Of a stretch of DNA of 64,000 nucleotides, positions 55,155-64,000 are shown piece by piece (within the stretch, counting starts at the first letter, position 1; each line of letters opens with the position of its first letter). Position numbers and translations under genes: made by a program. The stretch spans positions 15,061,639-15,125,638 of the forward strand of contig CM054062.1 of NCBI GenBank assembly GCA_028641055.1, given 5' to 3'. The notes beneath the pieces were generated by a model. It ran no database searches. It saw nothing but the letters and a program-made list of their open reading frames with translations, and was not told the origin of the DNA. Source of the DNA: Alopecurus myosuroides. Its lineage: Eukaryota; Streptophyta; Magnoliopsida; Poales; Poaceae.

Positions 55155-55636
55155 GATGAAGCTTGGACCCGGCGAATAAGGATACCTAGTTCTAAGCCCA
55201 ATACTGGCCCAATAAGAGAAGTTTTGGACTACTCTAGAAGGCCCAGTTGAAGCCCACCCGCAATGCCTTGCGGAATAAGATAGGAAACTTGTAACCGACT
55301 TAGATTTTAGAGTTCGAGTCCTCCCCGGGTACGGTTTGGGACCTGACCATCTATATATGGCCAGGAGAGCCATCGGGGGAGGACCAAGCAATACCGCACC
55401 ATCAAGCCTTGAGCTCGAGATCGTACTCTCGACTTGAGCAATCTCCCATTGTAACCGATCTATTCGATAATACAGATCGACAAAGGCAAAAGTAAGGGTT
55501 TTACCTCTACGAGGGCCCCGAACCTGGGTAAATTATGTCTTATGTCTAGCCGACGATCGCCACCAGCGCCCACAGGTTCTCCTATTCGAAACCCTATGGG
55601 TTCACCCGAGGGACTTGTTGAGATGCAGATTCGACA
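55155..55636 (+). repeat. 5' LTR of the right-hand Retand element
   Basis: Ends in GATTCGACA directly before the primer-binding site, as in the other Retand element. The left edge is uncertain: TGAAGCTTGG at 55155 would give 482 bp, close to the 475 bp of the other element, but TGTAACAGG near 55126 is also possible. TATATATGG near 55352 is a likely TATA box. Confidence 0.65.
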
Positions 55637-55638
55637 AT

Positions 55639-55655
55639 TGGCGCCGTCTGTGGGA
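55639..55655 (+). other. primer-binding site of the right-hand Retand element
   Basis: TGGCGCCGTCTGTGGGA, three bases after the LTR end. The tRNA used is not the initiator-Met one. Confidence 0.8.
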
Positions 55656-56399
55656 ACAGCGGGCGCTGGATCTCCAGCGTCTTCGGCTTCATCGACAACC
55701 AACTCGCGTTGGAAACCTTCGACTTCAACCCCAACCAACCCGATTCGGATCGGATCTGTCGTAGTCACCCCTCACTCGCCGGAATCACGCCCGGAATTCA
55801 GCAATCTGGAGAAAAGCGTCACCTTGACGTTCGGAAGCTTCAAGTTCTACACAAACAAGGACGGGATCCTCTACTTCCCTGAAGAATCGGGATCCGAGTC
55901 AATCTCCAGCCCAGGAGCTGTCGACTCACGACCCTATCTGGCGAAAAGTGGCGAGTCAATCCGCCTCAACACCAGCAATTTCCACACCCTCTCTACAGAG
56001 GAACCCTCTCGGGTCAGGAAGGCTTTTCGAGTTACGCCTAGGACTCACAAGCCAAGTCTGGCTCAAGTCTGCATGGCAGGATCGGAATAGCCACCCGCAG
56101 AGACTGAACAAAGCGCGAAAGAACGCGCTGAGATCAATGTTTCACGAGACACCTGGCTCCGAGCAAAGGAGGCCATCCGCACAAGCAAACCACCTGCGGC
56201 CGGGGTCCCACACGAAGACATGGTCGCCTACCACTACCATCTAGTGAGAGCGGCCACTGCTATCAAGGAAGCTCGAGAAGATCTGGTCGTGCGAAAAAGA
56301 ATGGCGGACGAGTCAAGCAAACGCCGAGCGTAGCTAGCCCTATCACCTTCCGTCGGGAACCGCCCCCAGAAGAAGGGACGCGCCTCGAGAACCGCGACT
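55656..56399 (+). pseudogene. leader and gag N-terminal region
   Basis: An open frame runs from the LTR through the primer-binding site to 56090, with serine/proline-rich sequence and no recognisable domain. It is likely the N-terminal part of gag or leader, and stops separate it from the frame at 56400. Confidence 0.5.
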
Positions 56400-57065
56400 A
56401 TGGACGGCGAGTCCTTAAGCGGAATCAGCAAATCACGTATGCTTGTGGACGAAGATGGAAACATTCACCTGCAAACACCCGCAGCCGCGGTACTGGCCGC
56501 AGCTACCTACATGCAGATAAATCAACTAGGGGAAAACGATCCCCGCGCAGAGCAATACAAGCAAATACGAAAAGGACTAGGCATGGCGGCCGCAAAACTT
56601 GCCTCCTATGATCGCAGAAAGGAGGCTGAACCAAAGGACAAAGAAGCGCCCCGCGGACGTAGAGACACTTCACCTGACAAGGAAAAATCACCCCGCCGAG
56701 CGCGGGAAAAAGAAGCCCGGCGACGAGGAGATAGCCTGAGTGGCGGCGATAGCAGCCCAAGAGGTCGAGACCGTAGCCGCAGCCCGAGAAGAAGTCGAGG
56801 TCGCAGCCCACGGAAGAGCCGTGATCGCAGCCCGCGAGGAAATCGTGATCGCAGCCCACGAGGAAATCGCGATCGCAGCCCGCGAAAAGATCGAGATCGC
56901 AGTCGCTCGCGGCATCGCAGTAAAGAGCCGAGAGGAGACGCCAATCGAGACGAGCCCGGATACAATGCACGATCGGACATCGCCCAGCGCAAGGTCGATA
57001 AAGGTCGGGCAGCCAGAAATCGCGTGCGCTCCCCATCAACATCCTCCGATGATGAAGTGTGCTGA
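56400..57065 (+). pseudogene. gag: gag region with an arginine/serine repeat
   Basis: The first 80 residues are helical (AAVLAAATYMQINQL). Then comes a long basic stretch of about 100 residues built from RDRSPR-type repeats. At DNA level it is a tandem series of GATCGCAGCCCGCGA units (about 56770-56925). Such an SR-like tract would bind RNA. The frame ends at TGA 57063-57065, upstream of the capsid-like core in another frame. Confidence 0.75.
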
Positions 57066-57170
57066 GCCCTATGCTTTACCCGCAGCATTCGCGAAGCACC
57101 GCTACCCAAAAGGTTTAAGATATCCACGGAAGTACAGAAATACGACGGTTCGTAGGAGCCTTCTGCCTGG

Positions 57171-58655
57171 TTGTCGGATTACCTCACGGCAGTAAAATGC
57201 CAACGTGGGAACAAAAACACAGCTATGCAGTATCTCAACCTACACCTGGTCGGTGCAGCTCGCAGCTGGCTCGAAGGAAGGCCGAAAGCATGCTACGGGT
57301 CCTGGGATGACCTAAACACGGATTTCTGCAAAAATTTCCAAGCAACATACAAACGGCCTGCGACCAGCGAAGAGCTACGAGCCTGCAAGCAGAAAAGTGG
57401 CGAGTCTACTCGCGAATATATTCAGCGATGGACCACGCTAAGGAATACGGCGGGAAATATATCAGACTAAGTTGCGGTTGAAGCATTCGCCAAAGGATCA
57501 CGGCGAACCTCTTTCAGAGAAGAACTGGGGAGACTAGCACCCAAAACCATGGGAGAATTAATGGCCATAGCCGATAGATGGGCAAATGGCAAAGACGCAG
57601 TGCGCAACGAGAAAGATTCATCCCCAGCACGTGATGACGACTGCCATGGCCGAAAGAAAAGAAGAAAGAACTACGACCATGATGATCGAGAAGAGTTCGT
57701 GGCAGCAGAGTTCACCAAAAACCGCGACAGCGGATATCGTGGAAAGCGCGAGTGGAAACCTAAGAAAGAAGAAAAGACCCCCGAGGAGGACCTCGATGGT
57801 TACTGCACGCTACATCTGTTCACAGATAAGCGCACAGGCAAAACTAAGGCTACACACCTTCTCAAGGATTGCCGAAAGTTCATCGAAATCCACGAGGCCC
57901 TCCTGAAGAAAAACAGAGCAGCCACTAGCCAGGGTTACCCGCAGTTTCCCGGAGGGGGAGCTCAAGGATTCCAACAGCCGCAAGCCCTGGCCCCAGCGGG
58001 AAACCAAAACGCGATGCTAGCCGCGCTGCCAACGCCACCCGCCGCTAATCAAGGATCCAATGGGGACCCGAACCCAGCAGGCCTCTTAGGCATGATACAA
58101 AAGGTCTGTCCATCCCGCAGAGCTCAGAAGACAAACACGCGACAGTTGTGCATGGTTGTGCAAACTCCACCTACAAAAACTGAGTATCTGAAGATGGCGG
58201 AGCACCCGATAAGTTTCTCCAAGGAAGATCACCCTCCTCGAGTCTATCGACCAGGACACGCCGCACTTGTCATACAAGCGCAAATTGGCAATTACGAGCT
58301 GGCTCGCGTGTTCATGGACGGAGGCAGCGGCATCAGCATCATCTACGCCGACACGCTCCGGCGCATGAACAAGAATTTGGACGGACTCGCAGAATCGGAG
58401 ACATCCTTCCACGGGATAGTTCCAGGAAAGGCAATCCATCCACTCGGCACAATCAATCTAGAGGTGGTGCTAGGCAACCGAAGCAATAACAGACGAGAGT
58501 TCCTCGACTTCGAAGTCGTCGACTGGCCCTCACAGTACCACGCCATTCTTGGTCGAACGGTGTTCGCCAGATTCATGGCAGTACCTCATTACGCATATTT
58601 GAAGCTCAAGCTACCCGGAGAATATGGCACAATCACCATCGATGGAGATTTTTAG
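57171..58655 (+). pseudogene. gag-pro: gag core and protease of the right-hand Retand element
   Basis: Contains the retrotransposon gag block (AMQYLNLHLVGAARSWLEG, then FQATYKRPAT and STREYIQRWTTLRN), a TAA at 57468-57470, the continuation MGELMAIADRWANG, a CX..H-type stretch YCTLHLF, and the protease with VFMDGGSGISIIYADTL (about 58310). Typical Retand proteases read DGGSS at the active site, and here it is DGGSG. The frame ends at TAG 58653-58655. This is a decayed copy. Confidence 0.85.
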
Positions 58656-60119
58656 AAGTCCAACAAGTGCGACATCAAATTCAACGAGATCGCGCAATCT
58701 TTCGGGATGCATGAAGAACTAGAAGAAATAGCAAAAACCACGGATCGCACCGTGATGCCCCTCAGCAAGAAGAACGCTCCAGAGCTCGAGTTCAACACAA
58801 ATAGCGGTACCCGCAAGCATCAAATACACCCGACGGATTCTGCGAAGACGGCGATGGTGTCCACCACCCTTTCACCAGCATAGGAAAGCGCGCTCGTCGA
58901 ACTCCTCCGTGAGTACTGGGAAATCTTCGCCTGGCAACCCTCAGACATGCCATGAATACCCAGGGAGTTCGCCGAGCACTCACTCGAAGTCTAGAAGGAC
59001 GCAAAGCCCATCAAGCAGACCACCCGACGGTTTTCAGAACCTAAGCAGAAAGCGCTCGGAGAAGAGATAAACAGATTGCTCGCAGCAAAATTCATCAGAG
59101 AAATAAAGATATCCACTTGGTTAGCAAACCCAGTGCTGGTCCCAAAGAAGAACACCAACATCCTTCGAGTATGCATCGACTACACGTCGCTGAATAAACA
59201 CTGCCCCAAGGATAACTTTCCCCTCCCGCGAATCGACCAAATCATGGACTCCACTGCAGGCTGCCAATGCCTCTCCTTCCTGGACGCCTACTCGAGATAC
59301 AACCAAATCCGGATGAAACAGGAAGATGAGGAAAAGACAGCATTCATCACACCTCACGGTGTATACTCCAACATGACAATGCCCTTCGGGCTCAAGAATG
59401 CAGGCGCAACATATCAGCGCTGCATGCAAAAATGCCTCGCCAAGCTCATTGGCAAGAACGTACAAGTGTACGTTGACGACATCATCATCAAGACTCGAGT
59501 GGAGGATACGCTCCTCGACGATATCAGAGAAACATTCGATGCGTTGAACGCATACCGAATAAAACTCAACCCGACCAAGTGCGTCTTTGGTGTCCCCGCA
59601 GGACAACTTCTCGGGTACCTGGTCTCCGCTCGAGGAATGGAAGCCAACCCGGAGAAGATACAAGCAATCTTGACAATGAAGGAGCCCACCAATCTACGCG
59701 GAGTCCAACAGCTCGTCGGGCGACTAGCCGCATTGAGCAGATTCATCGCACGATTGGGCGAACAGGCGTTACCCTTCTATAAATTGTTAAAGAAGACAGA
59801 TAAATTTGAATGGACACCTGAAGCAAAGCAAGCGTTTGCAGATTTGAAGCAAACACTACAGAGCAGGCGTATCCTGGCTACTCCACACGAAAGGGAACCG
59901 CTATATTTATACCTAGCCGCAACAAACCAGGTGATCAGCACAGCCATAGTAGTAGAAAGACCAGAAGAAGGAAAGGCATATGCAGTGCAAAGGCCAATTT
60001 ACTACATCAGTGAGGTCCTTTCGCCGTGTAAACAACGATATCCTCACACCAAAAGCTTGCATACGGAGTTGTGCTTACAGCTCGAAAGCTTAAACACTAC
60101 TTCCAGGAGCATACCGTAA
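58656..60119 (+). pseudogene. pol: reverse transcriptase of the right-hand Retand element
   Basis: The same frame as the protease continues with several stops up to about 59000, then is open. It shows IFAWQPSDMP, CIDYTSLNKHCPKDNFPLPR, FLDAYSRYNQIRM, the catalytic YVDD (about 59469) and LNPTKCVFGVPAGQLLGYLV, then the first RNase H (YLAATNQVISTAIVVERP). A frame change near 60070 moves the next domain to another frame. Confidence 0.9.
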
Positions 60120-60609
60120 CGGTGCTAAACGACGCATCACTCGGTACGATAATGAACAACCCAATGGCATCAGGAAGAATAGAGAAATGGAGCATCGAGC
60201 TAGGCACCTGGGACATCATCTATGCAGGACGCAATTCCGTGAAGTCACGGGTACTCGTGGAATTTCTGAGCGAATGGACAGAACTACAAACACCCGGACC
60301 ACCGGAATATACGAGTAACTGGATCATGTACTTCGACGGGTCAAAAAGAAATGAAGGAGCTGGAGCTGGGATCGTCCTAATATCACCGAGAGGAGATAAG
60401 TTACAGTACGTCCTATGATTGGATTCCCCCCCCCCCCCCCCGACGATTCAGCATCAAACAATGACGCAGAATATGAGGCCTTATTATATGGGATGAACAT
60501 GGCAATCGCATGTGGAGCCACTCGGTTGATGATCTATGGCGATTCTAATCTCATCGTGCAGCAGACAATGAAGGAGTGCGACGCTATCGCAGAAAACATG
60601 GTCGCCTAA
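60071..60609 (+). pseudogene. pol: second (archaeal-type) RNase H of the right-hand Retand element
   Basis: Reads WIMYFDGSKRNEGAGAGIVL (catalytic D) to a break at 60418, then a run of 16 C (60426-60441), then ASNNDAEYEALLYGMNMA and IYGDSNLIVQQ in a different frame, to a stop at 60607-60609. The C-run replaces the segment that reads as a beta-strand in the other Retand element. Confidence 0.85.
60426..60441. repeat. homopolymer run of 16 C
   Basis: An uninterrupted C16 tract within the second RNase H coding region. Confidence 0.95.
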
Positions 60610-60615
60610 CGGGAC

Positions 60616-62124
60616 ATGTATAATCTACTCGAAGGAAGTTTCAAAGTATGCGAGCTGAAGCACATTGCGAGGTCCAGTAACGAAGAAGCAGACAGGTTGG
60701 CAAACATGGGGTCCACAAACACACCCATACCGCCTGGTATCTATTTTGAAAGGATGACCAAGCGTTCAGTCAAGGTTAAGAAAACTGCTGAAGCACCCAC
60801 AATATCAGAGACACAGGTCAGCCCGCAAGTTGCTATCATCGAGCTCAGCCATGGCATCTCACGACAAATTTTTCTGGTCGAGCCAGTCTGGACGCAGAAA
60901 TATCTCGACTACTTGTCCGCCAAAAAGCTCCCAACAGACCCTCGCGAGGCTCGACAAATAGTGAGACGTAGCAAATCTTTTCGGTTACTCAACGGCGAGT
61001 TATACAAGCAGAGCACCTCAGGCATACTGCAAAGATGCATAGCACCCGAAGATGGCAAGGAATTACTACGAGACATACACCAAGGAGATTGCGGACATCA
61101 CGCCAGTTGGAAAGCAATCGTGGGCAAAACTTTTCGAGCTGGATTTTACTGGCTTACAGCAGCCCGAGACGCAAAGGAATTGGTCGACAGGTGCAATGCT
61201 TGCCAACGATTTGCACCCAAACCTCACGTTCCCGCTACAGAATTGCATTTGATACCTATCGCCTGGCCCTTTGCACAATGGGGGCTGGACATGGTAGGAC
61301 CATTACGCAAGTCTACACCCGGTGAATACACACACTTGCTAGTGGCAGTCGACAAATTTACGAAGTGGATCAAAGCAATGCCAGTGACCTCGGCTAGCGC
61401 CCAATGCGCTGTCAAATTCCTCGATTCCATCGTCTGTAGATTCGGAGTACCACACAACATCATCACCGACAATGGCAGCAACTTCATGGCAAAGGAAACA
61501 CTGCAGTTTTGCGAAGAAAAAGGAACCATCCTCAAGTTCGCTTCGGTGGCTCATCCGCAAACAAACGGCCAAGTGGAACGATCCAGCGGATTAGTCTCGG
61601 CTGGCATCAAGAAACGACTACTCGATCGCCTACATCCAGCAGCAGGACACTGGAAAGAAGAGCTATCTTCCGTGCTATGGAGCCTCCGCACAACTCCAAA
61701 TCGATCCATAAATTACACACCATTCTTCATGGTATACGGGGCTGAAGCCGTCCTTCCCGAGGACGTCCGATTTAGCGCCCCACGGGTGGTTGCTTACAGC
61801 GAAGAAACATCTAACAGGGCACTCGCAGACGATATGGACGCACTCGACGAAATACGCAACATTGCACTCGCAAGATCAGCAGTATATCAGCAGTCGTTGC
61901 GAAACTATCACAGTCGCCGAATACGCCACAGAGCCTTCGCGGCGGGAGATTTGGTGATACGGCTCAAGCAGAAATAAGGACACAAGCTCGAACCACCCTG
62001 GGAAGGACCCTTCATAATACACGAAGTTATCCCAGGTGGCGCCTATCGACTGAAGAACCCGACGACTGGAGGCATCTACTCCAACCCATGGAATGTTGCA
62101 CACCTCCGCAAATTCTACCCCTAG
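60616..62124 (+). pseudogene. pol: integrase of the right-hand Retand element
   Basis: Starts with the end of the second RNase H (HIARSSNEEADRLANMGS), followed by the HHCC zinc finger (GDCGHH to CNACQ, 61086-61205), and the integrase core with its acidic triad in GLDMVGP, TDNGSN and GQVERSS (about 61286, 61466 and 61569). It ends with a chromodomain-less C-terminus PPWEGPFIIHEV. One TAA at 61975-61977 interrupts it before the natural end at 62122-62124. Confidence 0.92.
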
Positions 62125-62404
62125 ATTTACCTTTACTCATACAAATAAGGATATACTAGCCATCTAGCCTGAAACACATGGCTCCTCAGTCATTTCAATA
62201 AAAATACATGGTTCCTCAACCATAGCTACTCGCAATCTCCATCCTTAAGTGCTCAAGAACAGGTACACACCCCAAAAATATGCACGGGGGCTACGCCTAA
62301 AAATAGCGCAACAAGAGTAATATCATATACACAATGTTACACACAAGGTAGACGCCTTACAAAGTTTTTGAGAAACTATACAAGATACATATATCCTATG
62401 ATTA
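62125..62404. other. spacer between convergent pol and antisense gene remains
   Basis: AT-rich, contains short repeats of ACATGG and TCCTCA, no coding signal. Confidence 0.5.
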
Positions 62405-64000
62405 CATATGGCGGCGAGTGTTTTCCTCGGCTAGCACCCGATCCACCTCTGACGAGGTCAATCGAATTATCTCCTCTGCGGCAGGCCGAACAACACTATA
62501 ATGAGGTGACATATTGACCTGACCATCAGAAAAGTCTAGCCACGGAGCTGAAATTCACCTATGGATGCCACAATCGGACGAAGGAGAGCGCCACTACTAC
62601 ACCACACATCATCTGATTACGGACACACTCGCAGACTTCTCCTTCTCGCCCGAAAGTTCTAAGGAGATAGCTCCAATCTTCTGGACCCCTTTCCAATGGG
62701 TAGAAAGCGAAGTTCACAGCAATCAAAATCTCGTGAAACGAACTCACGAGTATCTTGGCCTGATTTACCCGATACTTCAAGGTAGCGAGCACAAAGCCTC
62801 GACTACGATCGGACCAAAAATTATTTGCATGGGGTTTTGAACTACCAGCTTCGTGAAGAATATGGTTCTCCACCCACTGTTTCTCGCTCCTGTCATCTGG
62901 TTGAACAACTGCAAAGAAGCACACAGGATCAAAGGGTGATAGCAAATACAGAAAGCCAGGGGGCTGAGATACTTACAGAGCAAATCCCTAGAAACAACCG
63001 CCAACTCATCCATCACAAACTGCTCACGTTCAATCGCAAGTTTTTGTTTGGACTTAGCAACATCCGCTACCCCACGCAGAGCTTTTAGCTTGCGCTCACC
63101 ATCCGCAACACGATCGCGAAGGCCCGCAAAGGTACCAACAGCGGCAACAAGAGGATTCGCTTGGGCAGCAAGTCCACCTGAAGACTCCGCGGCAACTCCG
63201 GTTACCTGGAAGAATACAAAAAAAGTGGAGGAATAAGATGCCCCATTCGAGATATAACAACCACCTATTCGACAGGTGCTCGGGGGCTACTCCCATCGGG
63301 AGAAAACACATCAATCACATGAAGCATTTCAGAAGAACATTTCGATTAAACGATGAAAATACGGGAATACATCCCAAGGTTCATTACAATCGAAAGAACG
63401 AGCTACGAAGAACATATACTAAGGAGATGCAGTTGTGCTGCCACTCGCGGGAGTGCTCCCCCTACGACTAGCGCGGGCAATCAGCTCAGATAACTTCCGG
63501 GCAAGGACTCCATCTGATTCGCCAAAACGACGAAGCGCTACCTTTTTGCCCGTAGAAGGATCGACGGGAAGATCCGAGTATGCCTCCTCCAAGCCCGTGA
63601 CTTCGTGCGCCAGCGCAAACTGGATGGCAGTCTTCGCTCCAGACTCTGACTGAGCAACCGCGTAGGCGTCAAGGAGATTGCTCTCCAAGAATATCTTCAA
63701 AAGATCACCTAGCGCAGGCGGAGACACAACGTCGACCATAAGACGACCATGAAGCTGCGTCAACACTCGAACGGCATCGCCGATCAGAGCGCAAATCCCC
63801 TCAGCATGCTTCCTGAGCTGGGCGCACGAATCGGTCAGAGCATCCGCCCGTTGGACCCCAGGCAGCTCCAGCGAGACGCCCAGAAGACCCGCAGGAAAAA
63901 ATATTAAGAATCAAGGGCCTACCAGATGATCGGAGGACAACAAGAGACCAAATGCAACTTACCCGCAAAACGCTCGGCCAAAGGGCGAAGGAAGTCAACA
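62405..64000 (-). pseudogene. antisense gene (aORF) remains of the right-hand Retand element, partial
   Basis: On the minus strand exon-like pieces follow in order: 64000 to about 63425 (leucine-rich, with LLKIFLESNLLDAYAVAQ and KKVALRRFGESDGVLARKLS), about 63205-63000 (coiled coil, AGLRDRVADGERKLKALRG and KQKLAIEREQFVMDEL, with CTTCCAG acceptor and GTAAGT donor), and 62909-62405 (LFVQPDD-like start, AKILVSSFHEILIAV, then VVALSFVRLWHP, then LTSSEVDRVLAEENTRRHM). The last piece has a stop and a frame change near 62555, and the first-to-second junction does not keep an open frame. The layout (coiled coil, then globular C-terminus, convergent with pol) matches the antisense gene at 15550-18739. 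The N-terminal domain would lie beyond the window. Confidence 0.65.

Larger units (their letters stand above)
55155..64000 (+). mobile_element. second Tat/Retand Ty3/Gypsy element, cut by the window end
   Basis: LTR, primer-binding site, gag, protease, reverse transcriptase, two RNase H domains and integrase on the plus strand to 62124, then antisense gene remains on the minus strand to the window edge. The same layout as the element at 9833, but with gag kept and with more stops. The 3' LTR is outside the window. Confidence 0.88.

Overview
This window is intergenic plant DNA from a large, retrotransposon-rich grass genome. A pooid grass, perhaps Triticeae, fits the 3' tails of the non-LTR elements, but this is inference. 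The evidence for a grass is Ty3/Gypsy elements of the Tat/Retand type, a Tekay/Del-like element with very long LTRs, a SIRE/Maximus-type Copia element, several PIF/Harbinger-like MITEs, hAT elements and LINE fragments. No bacterial-style operons, rRNA, tRNA or CRISPR arrays were seen.

Layout. 1-~770 holds the 5' LTR, primer-binding site and leader of a minus-strand Gypsy element running off the left edge. 2401-3561 is a hAT element with perfect terminal repeats, an 8-bp target duplication and a decayed transposase tail. 5466-6345 is a LINE ORF1 fragment split by a small inverted-repeat element. 7866-8296 looks like a small two-exon host gene of unknown function. Its downstream region (8471-9241) carries a MITE and two tiny poly(A)-ended insertions, and is repeated at 49832-50945.

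9484-48357 is a nested stack. A LINE (pieces at 9484-9832, 34409-35770 and 47874-~48357) was entered by a Tat/Retand Gypsy element (9833-34403, target duplication ATTAT). That element's 3' LTR was then entered by a 14-kb non-coding element with 6.1-kb LTRs (20313-34339, target duplication CCTGT). Independently, a SIRE-type Copia element (35771-47868, target duplication GCAGG) landed in the same LINE. LTR comparison by eye (about 1.1% in the Gypsy, 0.3% in the long-LTR element, 1.2% in the Copia) agrees with the order of nesting.

The Retand element carries an antisense, multi-exon gene (19490-15550, minus strand) with its own TATA box, tail-to-tail with pol. A second Retand element at the right edge (about 55155 to beyond 64000) has remains of the same gene. 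The Copia element carries an extra third ORF downstream of pol that may be expressed from a spliced transcript.

The clearest intact host gene is at 54492-51819 on the minus strand. Its six exons join in one open frame and encode a DUF3615-like protein of about 295 residues, with one exon duplicated in tandem and an in-frame duplication around the start codon. Three MITE or MITE-like insertions lie near the host genes.
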